Counted from the first letter of the stretch, positions 32,885 to 45,625 are shown. The stretch: 64,000 bases of DNA from Eurosta solidaginis (GCF_040869045.1 NC_090320.1:253394978-253458977), one strand, 5' to 3'. A program made the numbers and translations. The notes: generated by a model not told the origin, from the sequence alone.

Positions 32885-34935
32885 CGTAATTCGACTCTCA
32901 CACCTGCTCTCTGAGACCACAACTCAGCCTGAAGGAATACAGGAGCAGTGGGAGCATATCTTCAAAGCAATTCGTACTGCCGCCGAGGAAAAAATTGGTT
33001 AACGGCCGTCACAGGAAAACAACTGGTACGATGAAGAATGCTGAACTGCAACCGAAAGAAAAGACGCTGCCTACATGGCTACGTTAAAAGCGAGTACAAC
33101 AAGAGGAATGTGAGAACGCTACCGCGAAGCGGAAGCGAGACGCCTTTTCAGGAAGAAAAAAGCAGAGGCAGAAAGGCATGAGTGTGAGGAGCTTGAGCTG
33201 CTAGCCACCAAGAATAACGCCCGAAAATTTTACCAAAAAATTCGGCGAGAGGCGGAAGGTTTAAAATCGGGGCAAACTCCTGTAGGAACGAAAATGGCGA
33301 CCTTGCAACTGATGTCCAGAGAGTGCTTAGATTATTAAGGAACACTTCTTTGCTCTCTTAAATGGAGACAACGATTTACCGTACAGAGGTGACGAACCCG
33401 ATCCCGCAATCGATGATGATGGAATACATGTCCCCCACCTGATTATGACGAAGTCAGCGGGCGCTTATGGATTACCTGCGGGGCCATTCAAATACGGCGG
33501 CGATGAGTTGGTAAGGCGCATGCATCAGCTTCTTCGCAAAATATGGGCAGACGTGTGCATGCCCTACGAGTGGAATCTAAGTGTTCTTTGCCCATTCCAA
33601 AAAAGCGGGATACTGCAAATTGCACCAACTATCGCGGAATCAGCCTTCTTAATATCGCTTATAAGGTTCTGTCAAGTGTATTTTGCGAAAGATTTAAGGC
33701 CACCGTGAATCAAGTGATTGGACCTTATCAGTGCGTTTTCAGACCTGGTAAATCCACCATCGACCAGATTTCCACAATGCGCTAAAAACCCGTGAAAAAA
33801 TAATCGACACACATCACTTCTTCGTCGATTTTAAAGCCGCCTTCGACCGCACGAAAAGGAGCTGCCTATATGCCGCTAGGTCTGAATTTGGTTTCCCCGT
33901 AACACTTATTCGGCTGTGCAAAATGACGTTGAGCAACACCATCAGCTCAGTCAGAATTGGGAAGGACCATCCGAGCCGTTCGAACATAAACGAGGTTTCA
34001 GACAGGGTGATCTTCTAACGTGCGATTTCTTAAATTTGATGCTGGAGAAAGTTACACTAGCTCCAGAACTTAACCGCTCTGGAATAATATTCTGCAAAAG
34101 CGTGCAATTACTGGCGTATGCTGATGGCATCGATATCATCGGCCTTAACACCCGCGCCGTTAGTTCTGCTTACTCCGAACTGGAAAAAGAAGCGGTAAAG
34201 ATGGGTTTGATGATGAAAGAGGACAAAACGAAGTACCTGCTCGAGCAAAGAGTCAGCGCATATACGCCTTGGCAACCACGCTACTGTTGGCAGCCATAAT
34301 TTCGAAATAGTAAAAGACTTCGTTTATTTGGGAACCAGCATCAACACTAGCAACAACATCAGCAATGAAATTCAGCGAAGAATCAGTCTTGCCAATAAAT
34401 GCTACTTTGGACTAGGTAGGCAATTGAAAAGTAAAGTCCTCTCTCGGCGAACGAAAATTATACTCTACAAGTCACTTATCGTACCCGTCCTGCTGTATAG
34501 TGCAGAAGCATGGACCATGACAACTGCAGATGAAGCGGCTCTGGGAGTGTTCGAGAGAAAAGTTCTTCGAAAGATTTATGGACCTCTACGCGTTGGCGAT
34601 GGCGAGTACCAAAGAAGATTTAAAGATGAGCTGTACGAGCTATACGCAGACATCAATATAGTCCAACGAATTAAATCGCAGCGGCTGCGCTGGCTAGGCC
34701 ATGTTATGCGAATGAAAGATGACACTCCGGCCAAGAAAGTGTTTCTATAGGAACTCGTCTGTGGAAGCAGAGGTAGAGGGCGGCCCCCACTGCGTTGGAA
34801 GAACCAGGTGGAAAACGATTTAAACTCCCTTGGTGTGACCAATTGGCGCCGCTTGGCAGAGAGAAGGAGCGACTGGCGCGCCTTGTTGGCCGACCATAAC
34901 CTTTTAAACGGTTAAGCGCCAATTAAATAAGTAAG
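32885..34935 (+). mobile_element. LINE A5, longest A copy, catalytic site mutated
   Basis: The order of blocks is NNWYDEEC (about 33020), a charged coiled linker (RLFRKKKAEAERHECEELEL, 33130-33200), FYQKIRREAEG, DDGIHVPHLI, KSAGAYGLPAGPFK, LVRRMHQLLRKIWAD (33505-33550), then NYRGISLLNIAYKVL, FRPGKSTIDQI, GFRQGDLLT (33995), LLAYADGIDIIG (34108-34140) and the C-terminal GHVMRM/GRPPLRW region. The second catalytic Asp of YADD is Gly here. Stops occur near 33784 and 34748 and there are several frame changes. It ends CGCCAATTAAATAAGTAAGT. The endonuclease domain is missing. Confidence 0.92.
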
Positions 34936-36359
34936 TAACAATGGTATTTGCTTAACACTACTACTGCAATTTTCGTGCTCGCAGATGTTTTTTTTTTATT
35001 TTTTTTTTTTTTTTGTGTTAGGAAATCTAAGAAAATTGTGAACTGTTAATTCTTTTCCTTATCTGCATATATTTTATTCAAATTTTATCTGCAATTTTAT
35101 TCACCGAAAACTGTCATTCATATCAGATGAAGTTTTACCCTTTTTTGCCATTTCGCCCCCAATCAATGTCAATTTGTTATAAAATGGAGTGAAAGTTAAT
35201 TGATACCATCTCTATGTAACAGATTGATGTAAGCGTCAGGCAAAATTTTTACCCCATTTAAAACTGAAACGAAACACAAATTGAAGTTAGTCTGTCAAGC
35301 ATATCTTTTTGACTTTCATCGTTATTGACATTTGAATCACATCAAATAACCTTCGTTTATATATGTAATGATTTTTAGAAGAGGATTATTATTGAGCGTG
35401 TGTGAGGTGCAAGAAAATAGAAATTCATGTTAAAGTTTTCTAGTACAGTTAAAGCGCCAAGAAGTATTGTAACAAATCTAAGGAAATTCCGTTACCGATC
35501 AAATCGCTGAACCGTCGAAAAAATAACTCAAATATTCAGTATAGAAAACTGTTTTTATTTTCAGCATTACTAACTGTACAATTAAAGTACTCGCGTACTT
35601 CACTTACAACGTTTTAAATCTAACTGATTGACTGTTCTTTAGCTTGAGCTACGTTTATGTCTCAGATGTTTCGTTCGTCTGTTTCTCCCAAGTTCAAGGC
35701 TTTTTACAAACAGCTTTCCCGAATATTTGCTAATTTAGTGCTCACCACTGTATCTCGTATGGAATGCTGCCTTCTACGTATATGTGTATATGGGTCTGAG
35801 AATGTACACTCATTATTGCTGTGTACATCCCTCTGCATCTCGTATTCACTGTTGCCTTCTATGAATATGTAAGAGTGGCTGTTTTCTATTTCATCTGTTT
35901 ACCCTGCTGTTGTTGTTGTCTAGTATGTTAATTGGCAGCATAGTGACGTACCGAAACGTGCCTTATATTCGCTTGAGTTTGCTCCATAGTGTCTAGAATT
36001 TCATAATTCCAAAAAAACCGGTTACTGGGAGATCACTAAAAGGACTGTTTCTATTTATTTCCAAGGCAGCTTTACACGAGCCAGTGTTCTAGGAATTTTG
36101 TTTGACGATCAGCCATTGGTTGCTTTAAAATCTTATTAAACGTCAAAAAGTGGTCAGAAAATCCTATTAAAAATGACTTTCAAAGTGTCTATAACACGCT
36201 TTACATGTGTGTATGAGACTCTGATTTTTGAATATCAGATAAAAAAAAATTTTATGTTAACGCACCAGTACCTGTATGTGCGTCTAATTGGTTCGTTTTT
36301 AACAAAACAGAGCAAAACAAAAGAAGTATAACATTAAGAAACTGGAAAAGATACAGTGA
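34936..36359. other. Unassigned stretch
   Basis: H-like motif near 34965-34990, T-runs at 34986-35014. No gene recognised. Confidence 0.35.
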
Positions 36360-37430
36360 GCCAAATACAGGAGGGTAACAGCAACAGTTAGGTCGAGGCC
36401 AAGGGAGGCGCTAAATGTTATCCTTAACCAGTTGTTGTTGGAGCTCCATATACGCCTGACAGCAACTAGCTCAGCCATACGACTTAGTGCGTCTAGAGGC
36501 TGTATCGAAAATCTGTATGGCTGCAGCAGTATCTCAAAAATGCTCCCTTACCTGTATGCAACAAAAATTATATATCACGCACATTGAACTTTGATAAAAA
36601 TTTCTGGGTGAGGTTTCTCTCAAGAACGGATTGATAAGCCGACCAAGTTTACAAAAATGACGTCTTCACTATACACTGACGAGTGTTAAATGGCATGCAG
36701 TGTTGATGCAGGCGTTTTCTCCGAGCAGCCAAAAGTCGCAGTATTCATTTGTATTCCGAACTAAGCTAGTATTATTCTAAGCGGAGGGAATAGATATAGG
36801 GATGGCCTGCCTTTTCCTCTTAGAGCATCGGTTAAGCGACGGAGATATAAGCGTATATTCGGACAGCCAAGCACATATTACGCCTATAACGCTCACTTAG
36901 GTACCCGGTAACAGGAACATTGACGCCAATGTAAACGTAAATGAACTGGCAGAGGGCGGTGCATCGTTGAACACATCTGAAGCAATCATTATGCACCGAT
37001 CACTTCCATCAATAAAGAGTGAGATTTTTATCAATCTCATGAAAACCCCAATTCGTATTTGGTACTCTATGGATACTTGCCAAATTACCAAGCAAACATG
37101 GTCTGACTACAACCAGAGAAAAACAGTTTCTATTGAATATGTCTAGGAAAGATATATTTAGGATCACATAAACAATTAGATACAGAAAACTGGCCGTTTA
37201 GCCTATACTTAAAGATAATGGGTGTTCCCTTTTAACGTAAGGCGCCGGATCTGTAGTGTGGACGGATGTAAGGATATTGTAATTTATTTCCTCCGATAAT
37301 GCCTAGTCCTGGCGAACTTCAGGTTCCGAGCCCTGAGCAGTTTTGCGCTGCCTGATCTGGGACCACGTCGGAATGCTCAATGAAGGACAGCAGATGGTTT
37401 GATAATATAATCAAATGGTTTGAGTTAACA
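36360..37430 (+). pseudogene. LINE D, RNase H region, heavily decayed
   Basis: About 36395-36450 encodes RPREALNVILNQLLLEL and HIRLTATSSAIRL, the segment before the RNase H domain in I/R1-type LINEs. Around 36675-36760 the frame reads YTDECxMACSVDAGVFSEQ, a decayed TDGS block with its Asp kept. About 36835-36890 reads DINVYSDSQ (Asp of the third block), then ADEL-like NVNELAEGGASL (36945-36970). Later frames contain a CSVDGCKD element. There are many stops. It is similar in order to LINE B but diverged enough that I give it a separate letter. Confidence 0.7.
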
Positions 37431-38287
37431 CAGAGGTTACATAAAGCAATCGGTTCCATGACAAATTATATCAAAATGGCGCCTAGAACGCTGCTTGGGT
37501 GCGGTGTCTTCGGCTGGCAGCATAGCAAGAACCAACAAAATGACAACTAAAAACTTTTGTAAACACAAATTTTTGTTTACTAACTCGACATATTTAAAAT
37601 ATTTCACACACTTGAAAAAAGCACACAAACAAATATATTTATTGATTGAAAAAAAAAGATGTATTCTCTATCCTCTAATTTTGTGTGTTCCACTTTAGTT
37701 TCCTGATTCGTTCAATTCAACCTAATAAAGATAGCGATAAAAGCAATAACTTTGTGTAGCGAGCCGAAAATAATAAATGAATCATGCAATCGAGCTGTGA
37801 ACCAAGCGAATGGTGAAAGAGTGATAAATATAAATAAATAAATATGCAAACGCAAAATTTTCATTCAACATGAGTTGAGATAAATTTTAGCTGGCAGGCA
37901 ATCATTCCATTGAATTTGCCAATGCACTGGTAATGAAATTGCGCGCCAATTTCGCAATCGAACTACTTGGAATTACGTGGCATTTTATTGAAGTGGTAAA
38001 TGGAAATTATTGCGTTCATTTTGTTGCTCTACTTTTTCAACCTCCTCACAACGATTGAAAAATGATAAAAGAGACCATAGAGATGTATAAGTATATCAGT
38101 ACGTTTGCTATTTATTTAATTAAGTAAGAAAATACTTTAAATTTTGTAAAATCCCGTTTATTTATGTCGCACAAATGATGTCTAAACATATTGAGTTTGT
38201 GTAAAGTGTTTTAAGTGGCATTGGGTCTATGGTTTTCTTAAGTTTACTGATAATTTTCTGATTCTAAATAGAATTTATTTTAATATA
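37431..38287. other. Unassigned stretch
   Basis: AT-rich with a balanced intergenic look; no motif or repeat recognised. Confidence 0.35.
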
Positions 38288-40049
38288 AACAAGTAAGGAA
38301 GGCTAAGTTCGGGTTTAACCGCACATTACATACTCAGCTGAGAGCTTTGTAGACAAAATAAGGGAAAATTACCATGTAGGAAAATTAACTTAGGGTAATC
38401 CTGGAATGTGTTTGTACGATATGGGAATGAAAGGTGTTAATGAGTATTTTTAAATGGAGTGGGCCTTAGTTCTATAGCTGGACGCCTTTCCGGTATATCG
38501 CAATAAAGGTGGAGCAGGGGTGATTCTGGAATGTGCTTATACGATATGGGAATCAAATGAAGGTGTTAATGAGTATTTTTAAATGGAGTGGGATTAGTTC
38601 TATAGGTGGACGCCGTTTCGAGATATCGCCATAAAAGTGGACCAGGGGTGACTCTAGAAAGTGTTTGTACGACATGGATATCAAATGAAAGGTGTCAATG
38701 AGAGTTTTAAAAGGGAGTGGCTTTTAATTGTATATGTGAAGGTGTTTTCGAGATATCGACCAAAATGTGGACGAGGGTGACCCAGTACATCATCTGTCGG
38801 GTACCGCTAATTTATTTATATATGTAATACCACGAATGGTATTCCTGCCAATATTCCAAGGGCTTTTGATTACGCCCTGCAGAATTTTTTCATTTTATTC
38901 TACTTAATATGGAATAATTTACAAAGTTTATCCTAAAGTTATATTTTGCGTCAATAAACCAATCCAATTACAATGCTTCATCCCTTTTTTCATATTTGGT
39001 ATAGAATTTTGGCATTTTTTCATTTTTCGTAATTTTCGATATCGATAAAATGGGCGTGGTTATGGTCGGATTTCGGCCATTTTTTATACCAAGATAAAGT
39101 GAGTTGAGATAAGTATGATCTAAGTTTGGTAAATATATATCGATTTTTGCTCAAGTTATCATGTTAAGGGCGAGCGGTGGGACAGGCGGTCGACTGTGTA
39201 TAAAAACTGGGCGTGGCTTCAACCGGTTTCGCCAATTTTCACACAAAACAGTTATAGTCATAGGATCTATTCCCTTACCAAATTTCACAAGGATCGGTTA
39301 ATTTTTGTTCGACTTAAGGCATTAAAAGTATTCAAGACAAATTAAATGAAAAAGGGCGGAGCCACGTCCATTTTGAAATTTTCTTTTATTTTTGTATTTT
39401 GTTGTACCATATCACTACTGGAGTTGAATGTTGACATAAATTACTTATATACTGCAAAAATATTACATTTTTTGTTATAATTTGACTTAAGCAATTTTTT
39501 TTGTTAAAAAGTGGGCGTGTTCTTCATCCGATTTTACATATAGGAATAGGGGTAACGCTCTTGCAAAATTGCATCATGATATCTTCAACGACTGCCAAAT
39601 TAAGTCTTGCAAAACTTTCAAATTACCTTCTTTCAAAAGTGGGCGGTGCCACGCCCATTGTCCAAAATATTACTAGTTTTCTATTCTACGTCATAAGGTC
39701 AACCCACCTACAAAATTTTATCGCTGTATCCGTCTTTGATAATGAATTATCGCAATTTTTGTGTTTTTCGAAATTTTCGATATCGAAAAAGTGGGCGTGG
39801 TTATAGTCCAATTTCGTTCATTTTAAATAGCGATCTGAGATGAGTTCCCAGAAACCTACGTACCAAATTACATCAAGATACCTCAAGGTTTACTCAATTT
39901 ATCGTGTTTACGGGCGGACGGACATGGCCCAAATAATTTTGATATATAGAAGTCTATATCTATCTCAATTAGTTTATGCCGTTACTGATTACCATTATGC
40001 GAACAAAGTTAATATACTCTGTGAGCTCTACTCAGCTGAGTATAAAAAT
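38288..40049 (+). repeat. E-family repeat, near-complete copy
   Basis: Starts ACAAGTAAGGAAGGCTAAGT, with the hairpin GTTCGGGTTTAACCGCAC (decayed), CATACTCAGCTGAGAGCT, and three tandem monomers (atypical ones at 38497, 38625 and 38752). It then has GGTATTCCTGCCAATATTCC, a chain of boxes such as GATATCGATAAAATGGGCG and AAGTGGGCGGTGCCACGCCC, GGGCGGACGGACATGG, and the end GAGCTCTACTCAGCTGAGTA followed by TAAAAATC. The subterminal ACTCAGCTGAGAGCT pairs inversely with AGCTCTACTCAGCTGAGT. Length 1.76 kb. No coding frame longer than about 100 aa and none with motifs. The Helitron remnant begins immediately after its right end. Confidence 0.88.
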
Positions 40050-41092
40050 CGTTAGTTTCCTTTTGAGTTTTGTAATATTTAGGGTTATAATTTGTGTATC
40101 AGCTTGAAGGAACTGACAAACATTTCTGCTTAATTTTTTATTACCCGATGCGAAAGCAAAGAGAGAAATCGATGCGGCAAGAGGCTTCCTCAGGAATAAG
40201 GTATACCACTTTGTATGGTGAACGTACAACTTTATCTGCTTCTAAACTACCACTGTCTCTGCAAATATTGTATACACAGATGTTTAACATAAGGAAAAGG
40301 TCAAGCCGAAGTGACAAATGTAATGTAAATGTATGGGATGAGTGCACCATGGCTCATAAGCAGTCGCTGCAAGCTTTACGCCGAACCCTTAAGGACTTGA
40401 GGGAGGTGATCACCCCATGTAATGGTGCTTTCCTCTTACGTGCTGAAGATTTCTGACAAATTGTGCAAGTTATTTCGAAACAAACGTACGGATATGAATA
40501 CTTGCTTAAACTCGTCATATATATGCAAAAATTAACTATTTTTACATATATGAGAGCGTATGTTGGCAGAGGCATTTATGCAGAAGCTTTTGCTAAACCA
40601 CTTCTTGAAACTAGCAATGGCAAAATTCTTATTTCTTTACCACCAAATTTCATTTCTTTTCTCCAAAATTTTGCAAACTTTTGGACCCATCAAACATCAC
40701 TCCTCATCGGTTGATCCTTAAAGGAGGGTCCATAATAATTATGCTTCGTAATTTGGAGCCTCCGCGCTAATGTATTGGGACAGAAGTTTAACACCAAGGA
40801 CTGCATTGATACCGACAAATATGCCTTTCCATTTAAAACGCCTGCTATTTCCTATTGCTATCAATAAAGCTCAAGGACAGTCATTAGCTGTAGCAGGAGC
40901 CAATCTTTCCAGCCCTTGTTTCCCCCAGGACCAATTATACGTAGCCTACTTTAGAGTTGGCGAACCGAAAAATCTTTTACTTACACAACAAATAATAACT
41001 CAAAACCTCAAAAAACTTTAAAATTTTGTTTTATTTACTTTCCATATATATTAAGAAATGTGAGGTAAACCCAGGGCATAAGCTAGTAAATG
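40050..41092 (+). pseudogene. Helitron helicase remnant (Pif1-like C-terminal half)
   Basis: A 120-aa frame (40094-40456) reads SGIRYTTLYGERTTLSASKL, then VWDECTMAHKQSLQALRRTL and KDLREVI. This is the helicase region with the DEC Walker-B-like motif found in Helitron Rep/helicase proteins. The preceding ATP-binding Walker A block (GGTGKT) is not recognisable. The frame 40770-41021 has LIPTNMPFHLKRLLFPIAIN and INKAQGQSL, the last helicase motif, then CFPQDQLYVAYFRVG. Between them about 300 bases are rearranged. The stretch after 41021 ends near CTAGTAAAT (41090), which could be a CTRR-type 3' end, but no convincing 3' hairpin was seen. Confidence 0.8.
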
Positions 41093-42086
41093 ATAACAGC
41101 ATATCAGTTATTTTTCCACGCGTCTTATAAAGAAGCCTACACAATTCTTGCAAACCTGCAAACTTCACATTTGTAAGCATTTTATTCTAAGTCTTTAAAT
41201 TTCGACACGTGGCGTAAAGATAATTCTTTGAAAATTTATTTATAATATTAAAATTGATACTTCCGTATCTCTCAAAAAAGCGCAAATTTTTTCATGCATT
41301 TAAAATAAATTTCAATATTATCTTGACGATGTTTTGATGTCCCACCAATTGCTCGTCTCTTCCGCCAATAAATTTCTCGCAACAGCTGAGTTTTATTGTT
41401 GTTGTTGTTAATTCCTGTTAAGTTTGTTTAAAAATTCATTGAATAGCCGTGGCATTACAATTCATTTCACATGCCTCTACAGCTGGCGTTGAAACTGTTT
41501 TTGGTGTTTGCGACCGCTAGTGTGTTTTTGTTTTTTGTTTTTTTTTTTTTTTTTTTTTGTTACAGAGCATGACATCTTTGCACACGATGTTTTCTCTTCC
41601 CTTATTCAAATATCTTTATTGTTACTTTTATGTTGTGCCACGCGTTGTTTTTTCTTTGTATGGCGCAGGTGTTTTATGGTCTTTCCGATTATCGTAAATT
41701 CAATGAAGCGTAATTCACTCCCATTTCCGTTACATGTGTATATTTTTATAAGTATGTACGTGTTCCTGTTTATAGCTTATTGTTCTCACAATTTCCTGTT
41801 TGTGCAGTTTTGCTTGTGTTAATTGCCATTCAAAATGAAATGCTGTTTACTTACTTACATATTTATGAAAACATTTATGAAAGTAGATGAGTTTTTTCTG
41901 TTTTTTTTCTCGATTTCAATCTGCATCTAATTTTGATTTAATAATACCGCAATTTATGACTTAATATTTAATTGAGAATTATTGAATTATTGAATTATTG
42001 ATGACAGACAAACGAATTTTTTTTACAGGAAGTAATATTCTACAGCTTTAAATAAATGAAAGAATGCCGTTATTTTATTCAGAAAA
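41093..42086. other. Unassigned AT-rich stretch
   Basis: T-run at 41536-41559. Small frames are low complexity. Nothing recognised. Confidence 0.35.
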
Positions 42087-42687
42087 AAATTAAAGAAAAA
42101 AAAACTTTTTTAAAAATAAGCTTTTATTATTTTGGTTAATAAAATTAACTAAAAAGTAAATAATAAATTGACTCTAAAGAAATATAACACTTTATAAATT
42201 CATTGTAAGCTTAAACGATAATTAGGTTTTTGCGTCTGCGACAAAAAAAATCTATATTGTACATAATTATATATTTTTAACATTAAAACTTTACACCTAA
42301 ATTATTAAATCTTACAGTTTATATCACAGTCCTAATTGTTCTAATAAAAAACGTGTTAAATTTTGATGGTATAATTAAGAACATTTAGGATCTCCTTTTC
42401 TTGCTATCGCAATGTAACACGCTTTTATTAGAACAATTAGGACTGTAATATAAACTGTAAGATTTAATAATTTAGGTGTAAAGTTTTAATGTTAAAAATA
42501 TATAATTATGTACAATATAGATTTTTTTTGTCGCAGACGAAAAAGCCTAATTATCATTTAAGCTTACAATGAACTTATAAAGTGTTATATTTCTTTAGAG
42601 TCAATTTATTATTTACTTTTTAGTTAATTTTATTAACCAAAATAATAAAAGCTTATTTTTAAAAAAATTTTTTTTCTTTAATTTTAT
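42087..42687. repeat. Near-perfect palindrome, 272-bp arms with 56-bp spacer
   Basis: 42087-42358 and 42415-42687 are inverted copies. The spacer 42359-42414 begins AATTTTGATGGTATAATT. Reading from the spacer outward, the left arm has TAACACG, TTATTAGAACAATTAGGACT, AAGATTTAATAATTTAGGTG and TTGTCGCAGACG (all in reverse); the right arm repeats them. By eye only a handful of differences exist in 270 bases. AT content is high and there is no coding frame. Just outside, 42690-42725 repeats part of the right arm (TTACTTTTTAGTT then TTTTATTAAC). A foldback-type element or an assembly artefact would both give this picture. Confidence 0.88.
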
Positions 42688-42863
42688 TTTTTACTTTTTA
42701 GTTCGTTTTATTAACAAGTAATAGAAGCATGTTCTTAGAAAAGCTTTAAATATAAGTAAAGGAGGTGAAACAAAAACACATATTTCAGTTAAATCTGCGT
42801 ATAATCAGAAACGATATAATATAGAGACATTGCATAGACGAAAAATCGTGTGAGGCAAGCTTC

Positions 42864-43092
42864 ACAAAATTCTAGTAGGTCACATTCACCACATACCACA
42901 GCAGAATTTGTTAAACTACCACTTCTGTATTTGTTATTTAAGAATTATTTGTACACTTTTTATTCAGCTAATGTGTTCAGAATTTTAACTTTTACTCACT
43001 AGAACTCCAATCGGTGTATTTCTGTGCTTAAATTATGTTTAAAATTGTGTTAAAGTTTTTGGTGTGGTGAAAGTGACCTACTAGAATTTTGT
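42864..43092. mobile_element. Small TIR element (MITE-like)
   Basis: The left end ACAAAATTCTAGTAGGTCAC is followed by ATTCACCACA. The right end, reversed, reads ACAAAATTCTAGTAGGTCAC followed by TTTCACCACA. The inverted repeats are about 31 bases with one mismatch, and the interval is about 229 bp with no coding frame. I could not identify a target-site duplication at the two edges, so the superfamily is open. Confidence 0.72.
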
Positions 43093-45399
43093 TACGCTCC
43101 GCTGCTTTCCACCGAAGTTCGCGCATGCAATATCTTTATGTTAAAAAATTTTTGGCATAATGCGGATTGGAATTTATTAGTACACATTTTATGCGCAGCA
43201 ACTTCAGCGGTGTATTCAAAGTTTAAAGCATAGTAAATATAAGTATTGAAGTCATGAGCCTGGACATTCGCGCAATTTTAGTGATGTAAATTGCATGGCG
43301 CCAGCGCCAATGCGGTGCCAGCTCAATGGTAGCTCATTGACGAAATGACTCCAAGCGAATTTTTGACGCTACTTAGTAGTGAGTGCGTAGTACATTTTAC
43401 TTGCGCTATTGAGTGAAACGACTTTTGTGTGTCAGGCACGAGTTTGGTGTTATTGGCGCTACTGGCAATGATGACACTGAGCTGTTGACGGTAGCGCTGG
43501 TAGTTCAGATTTTGAATCAGAGAAAGAATTGATGACCCGTGTAAATTATTATGGCTTTGGGCGTGTAAATTATTATGGTGTATTTGTATATTTTAGATTT
43601 AATGCACAATTAATATATATATGTGTGTTTGAGCGGCCAAATAATAACAGTAGTATTGCTAAAGTGCTGCTTAGTTGATGAATGTCGCTAATTTCCTAGC
43701 GATAATCAGCAGATTGTCAATATTTCGTTCAACGGACTCGCGAAATTGCCACATCTGCTCAAATTTTCCAAGATTTTCCATTCTTGATTTAACTTAAGCT
43801 GTTATGCCAATATTTTTCAGCCAGCTTTTTTCAAATAGGTAATTTTTCCAAAAGCAAAATAAATTACAGAAAAGATTACAGAGTTAAACAGCCTTAAAAA
43901 TTCAGCTATGTTGGTTATACACATAAATACAACAGAGGGTTGTGTCTCCGCTTTTCGCAAGCGTTAAGATTCACCACGCGTGACGCGCGTGATTCACCAC
44001 GTCCAAATATCACAATCCACGGATAGGTACCGGCGGGTTTGTATGGGACTTAGGCTGTTATGCCAAAGTAAATACAAATCTTTACCGATAACTGTGTTAT
44101 CGATTAATTTATCGAATTCTAACAAAGTAATATTGCATTGTCATCGGAGTTATACATGTGTGCCAAATTTCAGCGCAATCGGACACCGGAAAGTGTATCA
44201 AATTTAACTTGCAAGATTCCATTACAGACAACAAAAGTGAAACTAAATAAAAGCTTATAAAATGCTTTGAGTTTTGATTGGCAATGATATATGCCAACTG
44301 TTAATTAGCTGAGTGTTTTCCACGCAAAGAAGAAGAAAACTCAATCTTAAGCTGGGAGGTATGACCGAGAATGTGGCCATTAGTGCATGCTTAGTACTCT
44401 TCTTTCTTCCTTCCAGTCCACTGGCAGATAAAATATTAAATAAATCGCAATTTATATCTGAAAATAATTTTTGAAAATTCTTTCGATTTAGTTTCAAACA
44501 AAAAACGTTAAAATTTACTCGAAATTATTAAACCATGATCTGAAGAATTTTTTTATGGATTTTTTTAATCTTTCCACCTTGGGGAACCCTTTTTTTAAAG
44601 TTTGTCCTTATTCGTCCGGCATGGTCCTGTGAACTATAGGAAAAAAGTGTATTATAGGGAAATAAATAAATAAACAATTCGGTAGATCGACATATACAGA
44701 CTCTATCCTTGCCAATGACCTATAAAGCGAACGCGTGATAAGAGGGTCATTTGTAAGGTCATTTGTGTGCTACAAATTTCCAGTATTGAAACGGACTTTT
44801 TCAGCTTTCTGCTGAAGTGATAGGAGACGATTTCACACCGAGACTAATCTATCACGTTTTCCTTCAGTGCAAATAGGTTAACATAATCTGCTTCGAAAGC
44901 AATCCGAATAATCATAAACAAGAAGATCATAACAAACAATTTAGAGAATATTCTTCAACGTCACGATCAGCACGCACGCTTATAGTATGCGCAGGTCAAC
45001 AGGCAACGCAATGTGTGGAAACAAGTAGTGGTGGTACCCTCTATAGATATAGAGTAAATTTTTTACAAATCACCCCACAATAGTTCAATCGTGCGCTTTA
45101 GAGAAGGAAGCTTCTTAGTAATTGATGCGGTTGCATAGGCATATATGATAATTGTTGCAACAAAAGACAAATATATAGCCAATCTATCACTCGCGTATTT
45201 GCTTTCATTAGAACTAAGCGCACGAAAGCAAAAAGGGATAAAAAAGTCTTTAGCAGGCACAAAAAATGAACTCCCTGAATGTTCACGGATTGAGAGAAGG
45301 GAGTGCATTCACCCAGTTTCCTGGAGTTAAAATTATAAAACCTATTTATATGCGCAAAGTGCTTTCAAACAGATGTAAGCCACACAGTACATTTCCAGA
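43093..45399. other. Unassigned stretch
   Basis: 43260-43500 is somewhat GC-richer and contains a short tandem duplication (CGTGTAAATTATTATGG at about 43538 and 43561). Near 44140-44200 there is GTGCCAAATTTCAGCGCAAT, of a type common in dipteran repeats. No gene recognised; small frames lack motifs. Confidence 0.35.
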
Positions 45400-45510
45400 A
45401 CCGTAGAGTTTTACCAGGGTGCACACTCGTATACTGCTCAGACTTATCTAGAGTATAAACGTTCCAAGAGCCACGACGTGCATGCCCACGGCACAGTTGC
45501 CGCGACTTTT
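45400..45510 (-). pseudogene. Possible LINE endonuclease N-terminus relic
   Basis: The minus strand reads RRGSWNVYTLDKSEQYTSVH. The GxWNVRTL pattern marks the start of the apurinic/apyrimidinic endonuclease domain in RTE-like and related LINEs. Only this first block is seen; no downstream endonuclease motifs follow. It could be a chance match, so confidence is low. Confidence 0.35.
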
Positions 45511-45625
45511 CTAAGATATACTTTCTACCATAAGCCTGTGTGTAGAGATGAGCATGCAACCAAGTTGTAAGAGAATTCTGATCAGAACTTCAATGCAATA
45601 TCTTTAGTTGAAATTACATGTTTCA

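Noticed and set aside
41080..41095. Helitron 3' end at CTAG
   Set aside because: CTAG alone is too common, and no stable hairpin was found just upstream.
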